DNA of 64,000 nt from Penelope pileata (lineage: Eukaryota > Chordata > Aves > Galliformes > Cracidae): contig WBMW01003175.1 of NCBI GenBank assembly GCA_013396635.1, forward strand, positions 465,134-529,133. Reading direction: 5' to 3'. Made by a program: the position numbers and the translations under genes. Shown piece by piece: positions 51,301-58,480 of the stretch (position 1 is its first letter; every line of letters starts with the position of its first letter). A model generated the notes under the pieces. That model searched no databases and was not told where the DNA came from. It saw only the letters and a list, made by a program, of their open reading frames with translations.

Positions 51301-53364
51301 ACCTTCCCACCAATATTCCATTATATTTTATTGCTGTGTGACAGATGGCAGCAGAGGGGCAGTCTGACACAATGGGGTCTGACATGGAAGTGCAGATGAA
51401 GCAAAGGTGTGGAATTGAATTCCTCCATGCGCTCAACACACCCATTGACATTCCTTGATGCTTCCTGAATGTTTATGGAGACCAAAGAGTGGATGTGAGC
51501 ACAGTGAGGTGGTGGGTGGTGCGTTTCAGCAGTGGCGATAATGACAGCAGGTCACCTCCACTGGTGCACATGCTCACAAGCTCAGCATGCAGGCTCTTGT
51601 TCATCACTGGCAAAAATGTATAGGTAATGGTGGTGACTGTGCTGAAAAATAGTGTTTTTTAACTGAGAATTTTCTCTATCAAATAGTGTTATTGTGCTCT
51701 TTGTATCTGTGGTGTTTTCCATGGAAATAAATAGGAGGCATTACTTTCGGATCAACCGACCTAATATGCACATTCCTTTCTCAAAAAATCAGGCATGTGT
51801 TGTCCCATAAGTTATGCCCAGGTTTATCTAGAAATGTGAAGTCTATGCCAAAGGAGGCCAAGGAACATCAGCAATTAGATAATACAGATGACTCCATTTC
51901 GGTATACCAGCCTGTGCATTGGCTCTATTATTTACTAAAATATGTATAGCTTTCACTGAACAAGAGGATACATCTATATTAGATGCCCGTCGTCTTTCTG
52001 TTCCTCTAGGTTGGGATTATTAAATTGCTGGAATGATCCCTACAAGGACTTTGGCTTATTCCCACTATCACCCTCTCAAACACCAACAGACAGAATTCGG
52101 GAGAGAATAAAAAGTTCTTTACAAGCAGTTGTTTTGCTCTGGAGGATAAAGAGTGGTTCCTGTTCAGATATGCAAGGTATCTAAGAGCAGTTCCAGGACA
52201 CTGCAATTGCCAGCACAGAGGCGACCACAGAGACCACCACAAAGGCCATCTAAAACAATCTTTGCAGAGTAGTGTCTCTGACATAAATCTGACATAAAAT
52301 GTCAGTTATCAATGCAAAAGAAGTGGAGGGGCCACAAATGAGCTCTCCAACAAGTGTTGGTTTTATTTTTTCAGTTCCTTCACACTTAACCTGTATAGCA
52401 TCCAAGTTTGCTAAGATTGGTCACAGAGTATTCATAAGACTCTTCTATTAACGCCCAAGATACGATATGGTGTCTCCACTTATTTCTGTAGGAATTTTCC
52501 TTTTACCTAATAAGCACTATCTCTTGAAATCTATTGAAGTATTAAAGACCATAATGATCTACGTCTCACACTGCCTGAGAATCTGACATTGTATAATAGC
52601 TGTACCTCTGTTAAAATCAATGGTGGCACTAAAGTTAGCAGATCCATGCCAATTTACTCAACAAAACCCATATATAAATATATCAGCTAACTGAAAAATG
52701 AATGAGTGATTCTTTCAGTTACATCTTTAAAGTAATCACTATTTAACTTTGTTATGCAGCTAGGATAATATTTTTAGAGAGAAATAGCTCTTATCTGGAA
52801 AAAGTTTGCATTGCTAGGTATATATTTTAAAAACATACAGCAGTATATACCTCATAGATAAAAAGATACAATTGTACATTTAAATTGGCAGTGCTTTAGA
52901 AGCCTGATTGTGCCATAAGCTCTTCACATGGCTTTCAAGAGTATTGCTCATGTAATCGGAAAGGACTCAGGGCGCATGCCCTGCAGCTGAAGGCTCCGTG
53001 AAAGTAAGGATGATCATCTCTTGCCCACAACGAAAACAAGGTGCATCTTGCAACATTTTCATAGAATTAAGCAATACCAAATTCCCCATTCTTTTCGCCA
53101 GTTTTGCCCTACCGCATTTTCATGTTCTCCTCCAAGCGCCAGCAATTTGGTAACAGGGCTCTCTGTTGTGCCAGTGTCACTGACAGGAGGCATGTGTCCG
53201 TTCCTTAAAATAGAGGTCACTCCTGTGGGCTGGATTGTGTGGGAGTGGGACAGAGAGAGGGTCTGGCTGGACAGCTTGGTGTCAAGGGTCAAGTACTGCT
53301 TCACCTGGTGCCTCTGGCTTTGCTGGATATGGTATCTAGACTGATTTTCCAAGTGTGTTTGTAC
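17243..53364 (-). CDS. TFEC: TFEC, MiT/TFE-family bHLH-zipper transcription factor (gene span of confirmed exons)
   Basis: TFEC is a nuclear factor that binds E-box and M-box DNA (CACGTG or CATGTG core) as a homodimer or as a heterodimer with MITF, TFEB or TFE3. In mammals it is expressed mainly in macrophage-type cells. Seven minus-strand exons join to a 374-residue frame (numbered here from the Val at 53364): N domain 1-84, acidic helix 85-116, linker 117-160, basic region about 163-179, helix-loop-helix to about 219, zipper Leu at 229, 236, 243 and 250, Ser-rich tail 357-367. The assignment to TFEC rather than MITF rests on [20 protein letters not shown], the [13 protein letters not shown] helix 1 and the C-terminus with SPFGADPLLSSTSPAASKES. 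The initiator Met is not in these exons. Human TFEC isoform a is about 347 residues, so this version is somewhat longer at its N-terminus. Confidence 0.95.
17624..18597 (-). other. TFEC: TFEC intron between zipper exon and last exon
   Basis: A 974-bp GT-AG intron. It has an A18 tract plus (GAA)n near 17670-17705, and otherwise nothing recognisable. Confidence 0.85.
18598..18745 (-). CDS. TFEC: TFEC exon: loop, helix 2 and leucine zipper
   Basis: This 148-bp exon has acceptor CATTCTGCAG|TGATATGCG and donor CGAATTCAG|GTTTGT. Its first base completes the Pro codon split from the previous exon, and it ends in phase 0. It encodes residues 200-248, starting [20 protein letters not shown] and ending [22 protein letters not shown] is almost invariant in MITF, TFE3 and TFEC. 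IKW, where MITF has IRK, is typical of TFEC. Zipper leucines 229, 236 and 243 fall here. Its length equals that of the matching MITF exon, as far as I recall. Confidence 0.97.
20270..20740 (+). mobile_element. ERVL-type solo LTR
   Basis: The segment matches the plan of avian ERVL LTRs as I know them: CCATGTGACATCATGCAGA followed by a TATAAAGG box near 20400, a TTTATCTTAACCCACAAG stretch near 20625, TCTCCCTCATCCCACTTGGC, GGGGAGTGAGCAAATGGCTG, and an end reading GCTGGGTTAAATGACAACA. No internal retroviral sequence follows within the intron, so it is a solo LTR. The left border is approximate. Confidence 0.7.
21477..21940 (-). mobile_element. CR1 LINE, 5'-truncated
   Basis: It starts with two tail repeats (ATAGAATCATAGAATC) and GGTTCAGGTTGGAAGGGACC, followed by the classic reversed CR1 3' body, including CATCCAGCCTGGCTTTGAA, CCCTTGTCCCGTCATTACC and CTCTCAGCCTGTCCTCATAG. 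The reverse frame still reads RRATKMIRGLENLPYEDRLR, the end of the CR1 reverse transcriptase. The copy is relatively well preserved and so fairly young. It ends in a TA-rich simple repeat. Confidence 0.95.
21941..21990. repeat. (TA)n/(TATG)n simple repeat
   Basis: An alternating purine-pyrimidine tract directly abutting the truncated 5' end of the CR1 copy. Confidence 0.8.
22834..22911. repeat. 39-bp tandem duplication
   Basis: Two adjacent 39-bp units both begin ATTGTTTATTG and end CCTGCTCAGT. They differ at a few positions, so the duplication is not very recent. Confidence 0.9.
26981..27056 (-). CDS. TFEC: TFEC exon: end of basic region, helix 1
   Basis: This 76-bp exon has acceptor TTAACAG|TTGAGAGA and donor GATCC|GTGAGT. 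It enters in phase 1 and leaves in phase 2. It completes Ile174 and encodes [20 protein letters not shown] followed by KSND and the first two bases of a Pro codon. Glu175 and the arginines after it are the family's E-box contact residues. The Tyr in RRRYNIN, where MITF has Phe, matches TFEC. The donor GTGAGT is near consensus. Confidence 0.97.
27057..31490 (-). other. TFEC: TFEC intron, 4.4 kb
   Basis: A GT-AG intron that includes a CR1 3' end at 28079-28208, an A14 tract near 28455 and T/A homopolymers near 29760 and 29835. Nothing else was recognised. Confidence 0.85.
28079..28208 (+). repeat. CR1 LINE 3' end fragment
   Basis: CTGGATGAGGTGCTAAGGGA, then GGTTGGACTAGATGATCTTG and TTTCCAACC, closing with the tail repeat TTCTATGATTCTATGATTCT. 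Only the last ~130 bp of the element are present. Confidence 0.9.
31491..31547 (-). CDS. TFEC: TFEC exon: basic DNA-binding region
   Basis: This 57-bp exon has acceptor TTTCTGTCAG|AAGTAGAT and donor AACCTCA|GTAAGT. Phases are 1/1. It completes Glu155 and encodes VDTRAMAKERQKKDNHNL, the start of the basic region. KERQKKDNHNL is identical throughout MITF, TFEB, TFE3 and TFEC, and its His171 contacts the E-box. The exon is symmetric, so skipping it would keep the frame but destroy DNA binding. Confidence 0.97.
31548..32418 (-). other. TFEC: TFEC intron, 871 bp
   Basis: A GT-AG intron with no recognised repeat. Confidence 0.85.
32419..32533 (-). CDS. TFEC: TFEC exon: linker before the basic region
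   Basis: This 115-bp exon has acceptor CCTCCTTAAG|CTGTCTAGC and donor CTCACAG|GTAAAA. It enters in phase 0 and leaves in phase 1. It encodes LSSSILDIYNSDQGMAPANM, then GLTNASCPANLPVKRELT, corresponding to the LPVSGNLIDLYG...NSCPANLP..KRELT segment of MITF. CTGTCTAG inside the exon is an alternative AG, but starting at LSSS fits the TFEC pattern better. The acceptor is preceded by a very long pyrimidine tract that includes T18. Confidence 0.93.
32610..32632. repeat. A-rich (CAAA)n/A18 tract near the TFEC acceptor
   Basis: A (CAAA)n run passes into A18 on the plus strand, which reads as T18 in the TFEC transcript. It forms the distal part of the pyrimidine tract of the 115-bp exon. Confidence 0.9.
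33104..33165 (-). mobile_element. Galluhop-like mariner terminal fragment
   Basis: GATGAAAGTAATGCCTCCTA, then TTTATTTCC and GGAAGCTACAAGAGATA-AAAGAG match the reversed right end of the mariner element at 51763. The resemblance fades after about 33165, so only one terminus is recognisable. Confidence 0.65.
33350..33392. repeat. T-run / A-run pair
   Basis: A T tract of nearly 30 bases is followed by GGG, TA and about 11 A. The two halves can pair as a hairpin. An ambiguous base at 33406 shows that sequencing here was uncertain. Confidence 0.9.
33585..33660 (+). repeat. CR1 LINE 3' end fragment
   Basis: ATGGGAGTAGGAACTAAATAATC, a variant of the GGACTAGATGATC block, then CGAGGTCCCTTACAACTCA and the tail TTCTATGATTCTATGATTCT. 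Confidence 0.8.
38045..38440 (-). mobile_element. Ancient CR1-type LINE remnant (reverse transcriptase region)
   Basis: Read on the minus strand, the segment preserves the order of the CR1 reverse transcriptase end with many mutations. A block like LFNIFISD (from LFNIFINDL) comes first, then a degraded FADDT/KLGG area, then ECKV-HL-like sequence, then a GVLVD-like remnant. Stops and frameshifts are frequent, so it is inactive and old. No tail is evident. Confidence 0.6.
40825..40856. repeat. (TTTTA)n microsatellite
   Basis: Five to six TTTTA units ending in TTTATTTG. Confidence 0.85.
44840..45657 (+). mobile_element. CR1 LINE, 5'-truncated, about 0.8 kb
   Basis: The element retains the C-terminal end of its reverse transcriptase ORF (MRFNKSKCKVLHLGHG, EKDLGVLVNGKLD, then, after a frame change, LYSVLVGPQLEYCIQMWSPH and HVQRATKVIQGMQHLTYRLR). 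The 3' part follows: GGAACAGGTTGCCCAGAGAG, GGTCAGGCTGGACCAAGC, AGTTGGACTAGATGACC and the tail TTCTATGATTCTATAATG. A frameshift near 45060 and stop codons make it inactive. It is the longest CR1 copy in the window. Confidence 0.95.
48375..48441. repeat. (GGAAA)n microsatellite
   Basis: About eleven GGAAA units, a polypurine tract on the plus strand and the reverse complement of the tract at 5842-5910. Confidence 0.95.
50219..50314 (-). CDS. TFEC: TFEC exon: acidic activation helix
   Basis: This 96-bp exon has acceptor TTTACTAG|ATGGAGG and donor AGAACT|GTAAGT. Phases are 0/0. It encodes MEEVIEDIINMESSFNDEGI, then GCSETPLLMQRT, corresponding to the acidic helix (MDDVIDDIISLESSYNEE) through which MITF recruits p300/CBP. 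Its first codon is ATG, so transcripts starting just upstream could initiate here and lack the N domain. The exon is symmetric and could be skipped without a frameshift. Confidence 0.96.
50315..53112 (-). other. TFEC: TFEC intron, 2.8 kb
   Basis: A GT-AG intron containing the mariner element at 51211-51763. Nothing else was recognised. Confidence 0.85.
51211..51763 (+). mobile_element. Galluhop-like mariner, internally deleted
   Basis: Inverted ends are visible: CTGAAAGCAATGCCTCCTAT at the left and ATAGGAGGCATTACTTTCGG followed by ATCAACCGACCTAA at the right. Between them is the N-terminal helix-turn-helix part of a mariner transposase (KQRCGIEFLHALNTPIDIP, then after a stop LNVYGDQRVDVSTVR and VVRFSSGDNDSRSPPLV). 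The catalytic DDD part is missing, giving an element of about 550 bp against roughly 1.2-1.3 kb for the full family. It is non-autonomous. Flanking TA target sites could not be fixed. Confidence 0.85.
53113..53364 (-). CDS. TFEC: TFEC exon: MITF-like N-terminal domain
   Basis: This 252-bp exon has acceptor CATTGTTTTCCAG|GTACAAACA and donor AATGCG|GTAGGG. Phases are 0/0. It encodes 84 residues beginning VQTHLENQSRYHIQQSQRHQ and VKQYL, the same exon start as MITF and TFE3 (VQTHLENPT.YHIQQ). It continues to HMPPVSDTGTTESPVTKLLA, LGGEHENA. The last part aligns with human TFEC (ENPLTKLLAIGKEDDNA) as I remember it, tying the exon to TFEC. The donor is weaker than consensus but is the only one that keeps phase 0 with the acidic exon. 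The reading frame also stays open upstream of the acceptor to an ATG at 53403, but the strong acceptor argues against starting there. Confidence 0.9.
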
Positions 53365-53554
53365 CTGGAAAACAATGGAAAAAAATTTTAAAGTTTGGAG
53401 CATTTGTTCACTTAGAAAGCTTTAGAACAATAGGATCAGTTTTTATATGACTGGATAGAACCATCACTAACCTAAAATCTTTTTTAAATTTCACAACCTT
53501 ACACATTTCTTATTTGTGTACTGTCTTCCCCATACACAGCTGAATAATTATCAA

Positions 53555-53665
53555 GAATAGAATAGAATAGAATAGAATAGAATAGAATAGAATAGAATAG
53601 AATAGAATAGTTGGAAGAGACCTACAAACATCATCCAGTCCAACTGCCTCATTAAAAGCATGACC
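53555..53665 (-). repeat. (GAATA)n microsatellite grown from a CR1 tail
   Basis: Eleven GAATA units (53555-53610) pass directly into GTTGGAAGAGACCTACAAAC and ATCCAGTCCAACTGCC, a reversed CR1 3' end. The normal 8-bp CR1 tail repeat has been replaced by a pentamer array. Confidence 0.85.
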
Positions 53666-55001
53666 CTGAGAAAAATCAAGAAGTGTGCTACACATTTTAG
53701 TTTTCTCAGTTAAAACTGGTCTTTGTTGGAATCCCTGGTCATTAGAATCAAATCTGCAAGCATATATATATATATATACTCTAAAAATAATACCAAAATG
53801 TAATTACACTTTTATGTTTGAAACAGCAAATAAAGAAAAACATAATGCAACCAACTTCAAGAGCAGCAGAAATTCATTTATATCTAAATTCATATTTGGC
53901 TCACCTTGTTATAAGTACAGTCAGTTAAATGAGGCATTGTTGCACTTTTGCAAAAATAAAAATTAAATAAAAATAAGAGTAAAAATAATAAACAGTACAA
54001 GCTATAGTCCTAGATGACCAATCGCTGTCTTCAAACCATGCAGTTTTCATGAAGCGCCTCTTGAGGACAGATTACTTTTTGAGTTGCTATGACTTTATAA
54101 ACCCAGCAGTCACGCCAAAATGACGAATTGAGTAAGAATTTGGGCCATCCTTTGATTACAAAGATTGACAACTGCTACTTCAAACAGCTCTCCTTTCAGA
54201 TCAATGGCACATTCCTGAAATTTAACTACTGGAGGAGCAGTGCATACACAAACCCCAGTCATTTTCAGCCCTGTGGCTTTCTCCTTTTGCTGTGGCATGA
54301 CTGGTCACAAATTTCTTGTAACAAATCTTTCTCAAGTGGTCTCTGTGTAAGCATGGTTAATGTTTGTTAAATAATAGTAAGACTTGCTCTGCAATCCTTA
54401 TTTTCTTTCTTAAAAATTCAGTCATTTAAACAAATTGTTTTTTAATTCCCCTAACATACATAAGCAGAAATAAATAGCCCATAAAAGGGTTTGCATTTAA
54501 ATTAACTGTATTTTTTTACATCACAGCAGTTACTTTATTTTTAATCATTTTATGATGGTGTGTCTAGAATTATTTTAATTATGTTTCTTTAAACTAATTT
54601 TCTAGTCATATAAAAAAGATTAAGCCATGCAGTAATGAATATAATATTAATTATTTTGATGTAAGCCTTAAAGTTATTAAATAATATTCCACTAAAATAT
54701 TGATATAAAATCTTAAGTACATTGTTTAGATTTTTCCCTGTTTTATGTTTGGAAGGTATTCATCCCTTGTAAGATTTTAAGAACTCAATACGTATTTGGG
54801 GTTTACTCAAATTATAACATTAATTGTCTTAACTGAGATCTTTATGTTAGTTCTAGAAAGTGTATAATGCAGTGTTAATTTGAGCTCTGATTTATCATTG
54901 TGTAAGGACGACAGCTTCTTCAGCTTTGATAGGACTTGTGCTCATACTGAAAGTTAGACAAGCAGGCAGCTTCCTAAATTCGAATCCAAAAACAAAATCT
55001 A

Positions 55002-55170
55002 CTGCACACCAGTTTAACAAGAGTATCAGTTTTGGATGAAATGAAATGTGCTGAAGGAAAGAAAATATGTCCCATTTTATAGCCAGAGCAGGAATTTGCT
55101 GTGCACGCATTTTCTGTTGCTGTTTCAGAAGCACCCACAGATACTTTAGCTCGTAATGAACTCTGGAGTC
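55002..55170 (-). pseudogene. Possible relic or alternative TFEC exon resembling the MITF/TFE3 Gln-rich N-terminus
   Basis: The minus-strand frame reads SRVHYELK, then WVLLKQQQKMRAQQIPALAIK. The block VLLKQQQKMRAQ resembles the SRVLLRQQLMRAQ motif that begins TFE3/TFEB/MITF long isoforms and binds Rag GTPases, and it lies in the expected place just upstream of the N-domain exon. An AG acceptor (TGTTCAG) lies at about 55170. A weak phase-0 donor (TGTGCA|GTAGAT) lies near 55005-55000. The match is short and the pyrimidine tract is poor. It may be a decayed exon, a lineage-specific exon or chance. Confidence 0.2.
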
Positions 55171-55406
55171 ACTGAACACAACCATTGTCTATCTAGATTC
55201 TTGCACTGCCCAAATTGATGAAGGTTACTTCCCAGCAATGAAAAGCACTGCAATCAACAGCTTTGAAAGCATGGCTTCTTTGGATGGTACAAATGGGAGT
55301 GAGATCAAAGTACAGGCTACAAATACAGCTACTGTATTTCACCCTATCTGCTTTTTTTCTCTTAAATGGTCAATGAATTGTTTTCTTAGAAATTCTACAA
55401 GCCTAC

Positions 55407-55415
55407 CTGAAGCAT
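55407..55415 (-). CDS. TFEC: Candidate TFEC start codon and end of first coding exon
   Basis: On the minus strand ATGCTTCAG is followed by GTAGGC, a usable donor. Splicing to the exon at 53364 would give Met-Leu-Gln then VQTHLEN in the correct phase. This is similar in design to the short first exon of MITF-M, which also ends in Gln before VQTHLEN. The exon's 5' limit is not visible. Only the phase match and donor support it, and other first exons could lie further up or outside the window. Confidence 0.3.
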
Positions 55416-57409
55416 GAAATCCAGAATATTGAATATCTTCAAACTGAATGTTAAACAAGAAATTTGCAGTGCCCTAAGTCCATACTATCTCATTTAAAAG
55501 TTTTGGCTTTTGTTTTGTTTTACATTGTTAGAGTTTTGCCTATGAATTTTAATCAGACAGTGAGTTCTTCCACAAGATTATTGCTGAAAAGTCAGTGGCT
55601 TGCTTTTTGCTTTCTCTGACCATCAGACTGCTGATGGCAGGCTGATGGCTGATGGCAGGCTGATGGCAGTCCGATTGCATGGTGAACCACCATGGAGCTA
55701 TCCCACCACTTCCGTGTTCTCTGAGAAAGAAAATCAAGTCAAAAATCAAGACTATTAAGAGTGTTTCTCTTATATGACATTATTTTGGTGCTTATATCCT
55801 GTCACTCCTGTCTTCAGCTTTCACAAACAAGAAATTTTTAAAGCTTCTCTGTGCTGCTATTGTTTTGCAATTCTCTGTATTCCCTTTACTGTGCAAATTT
55901 TAGTCGTGAAGCAGAACCATTGGGGTTAAAAAGGGTCCCATGCCCAGATTTTCAAAAAGTACCTGAATTTGCAATCCCTAATCACCCGTTTATATATGCA
56001 GTCTGAGAAGTCAATGTCAACAATAAGTCCTTTTGAAAGCCCAATTACTGCATACAGGCAAAGCAGAACTGAACTCCTATTTTTATAATCATACTTCTAG
56101 TGTGTAATAAATAGAGAGAAAAAGTCGTGTTATGCTAAAGGAGTACTAAGAATGCAAAGCCAAGCTCTCTGGAAATTAGAAATGACCAATGCGGAACAAG
56201 GAAGACTCTGAGATGTTTTTCAGGGTAGAGAATCAATAAGGCTTGTGGATCCATGGAACCTTGGTTCTCACTCCTGATACAAACTAAGCAGTGGGATTTG
56301 AGAAAATCTATCTTCTAGGTCTCAGTAGACCACTTTCTATAAAACATTTCTCTGCCTTTGTAATTTGTGTGAAATAGATGATCTTGTTTCTTGATACACC
56401 TGAATTCTGGGAAACTCTAGCAGAAATAGGCACCTAGTCACCAGCAGATGCTGCTTGCAGGGAGAGAAGAGTCTCAGACACTGAGAGCTGTCCTGCTGGC
56501 ACACCTGCCTGGCTCTCAGTAAAGTCAGTGGCCTGGACCTTCCTGCCAAGTGCTCCTAAAGCTATATTGACTATTGTGTGTGCAAAGTGTAACAAAGCAA
56601 CAAAACTATGAAGATAAGTGATGGTTGTCCTCCCAGGCATTTTCTTGCAGTGGCTGTGGCTATGCACTTCAAATGGTAATTATTTCAGATTATTTGAGAA
56701 GCGATGAACAGCATAAAATTCAACAGTAAAGAGATTATCCACTCCCTCCTAGGCATTGCTTTTGTCTATTATCTAACTTTCTTAATTATTGTGAAATTAA
56801 AACCTCTTCAGAACTAGAAACACCAAGCATGCAGGGACCCAAAAGCATCCAGCCCAAACTCAAATATTATAATTTGACCAGAACAAAGCTGGAACACATG
56901 TGAACACTTTCAGATGGATTTTGTCATCCATAACAAATCCCATCGCACGTATAACCAAAGGTACCTATCTCTATTTTATATCCCACTAACAAGCCAGTTC
57001 TGAGAACAGGAACATAACTGCCTTTCAGAATTACAGACACATAGTCAAACTTCTTCAATTGCTCTTTCTAATTTGAGCACACGTTCTCATACTGTAAAAC
57101 TGCGGTAGCATTGTGTAATATATTTTCCCACACTCACAGTGTTCTCTCTTTCATTTCAAATACATTGCACAGTGGCGTAACTAGGTCTTCAATACGTTTA
57201 CACCAATTATGTTACTTCCACATTTGCTGATGAGATTTTTCCACCAGTAAAAAATACCTAGCACATCAAAACTAAGAAAAAGGCATATTTAGGGGAACTA
57301 AATGAGACATGAACAATGTCAACAATATTCCAGTAAGTAGCAGTGCCACATGTCATACTGGTATTCCACTATGGGCAAGCAGGTGATACATTAACTCCCC
57401 GTCTGCCTA
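55416..57409. other. Upstream TFEC region, no gene seen
   Basis: A short imperfect (GCTGATGGCAG)n cluster sits at 55629-55671. Otherwise there is only AT-rich sequence. A strong-looking minus-strand donor, AACACT|GTGAGT, lies near 57137-57142 and could end a non-coding 5' exon, but nothing else supports it. Confidence 0.4.
55629..55671. repeat. Short imperfect tandem repeat, 11-21 bp unit
   Basis: CTGATGGCAGG and CTGATGG recur four times in about 45 bp. Confidence 0.8.
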
Positions 57410-58480
57410 GCCCAACATCAGTACTGGGAAAAATAATGGGAAAACTGAAAAGTGATTCAATTAATAAATTATTAAAAGATAGGAATATAATTAATGCTAG
57501 TCAACATAGCTCTGTAGAAAATAAGCCTCGTCAAACAAATCCACTTCTGTTCTTTGATGAGATTTCAAGATAGGTCACCAAAGGTAACGATGTAGGTGTA
57601 AAACTTAACTTTTGTGCGCCTTTTGACGTAGTATCATTCAATATTCTAATTAAAAATACAGCACTACACAATATCAACAAAGTGCATTTTAATTAGACTA
57701 AGAGTTGGCTAACAAATATGCTTAAGAAAGTAATCGGTAAAGGTTTGGCATCAGGAAAAAAGGTCTCTTCAAAGTACTGTACTATTCAACATTTCTATCA
57801 GTGATTTGGGACTAGAGAAAAATAAAAGGCACTAAAGAGAAAAAAAAAAACTATAGAGCAGTGACCTCCCTTGAAACAAAATGTGTTCCAAGACAGTGAA
57901 ATACACATCTTCTGGAAAAAAAAAAGAAATATAAGATGCAGCCCTAGAGAAAACAGGAGATTACTCTGGAAGCAATGAGTCTGTAAATGATATGGGGTAG
58001 CAACAAGCCAGCAGCTCAGCAGAGGTGTCCAGATGTTGCTATAGCAAGGCAGAGAAAATAGGATAGAGGAAGTAGTGGAAAGGAGCCTGGTTTTACTCTG
58101 GTTTTATTCATGGCTCAGAAGTGATCAGTTATGGAGCCCTGCAAACCCTAGTCATATCTGAAACCCAGTTGAAAATGTGAAAGGATACACAACAGAGCTA
58201 CAGAAGCAATACAGAAGTGAGGAATAAGAAAAGTGTGTTTCAATGAATGCTTAAAGAAACTCCATTACTCCCTTCCTGTCAAACTAAAATTTGTGAAATT
58301 TGTGTGGGATGCTGATTGTGACAGGGCTCTTCAAGATAACACAGAAAGCATATAAAGAGCCACTGGCCTCAGACTGAGGTTAGGCAAGCTTGTATCAGAA
58401 ATGATGTGAATAGACAGTGAAATATTCAAACTGAAACACTCTAAATGTTCTCTTCAAACTAAGGGTTGATGATGTTGTAG
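57410..58480 (+). mobile_element. Ancient CR1-type LINE remnant
   Basis: The start reads like the region before the reverse transcriptase active domain: GKIMGKLKSDSINKLLKDR, then NASQHSSVENKPRQTNPLLF and FDEIS, equivalent to the QHGF..G.SC.TNLL.FFDEV block. A degraded LDF.KAFD.V-like part follows (near 57600-57640), then ISDLGLEK-like sequence near 57800. The right half is strongly decayed and the end point is uncertain. It is older than the CR1 copies at 21.5 and 45 kb. Confidence 0.5.

Larger units (their letters stand above)
53365..55406 (-). other. TFEC: TFEC upstream intron (if the 55407 exon is real)
   Basis: It carries a (GAATA)n repeat with a CR1 scrap (53555-53665), (TA)n near 53762-53780 and the MITF-exon-like frame near 55.0-55.19 kb. 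No other gene was seen. Confidence 0.4.

Noticed and set aside
53365..53403. An upstream ATG in frame with VQTHLEN (MLQTLKFFSIVFQ)
   Set aside because: The sequence just before VQTHLEN is a clean pyrimidine tract ending in TTTTCCAG, and VQTHLEN is the exact exon start in MITF and TFE3. The extra residues are translated intron.
54895..55185. A full 96-codon gene on the minus strand
   Set aside because: Most of the frame has no similarity. Only the short VLLKQQQKMRAQ part is of interest, and it is reported as a possible exon relic instead.
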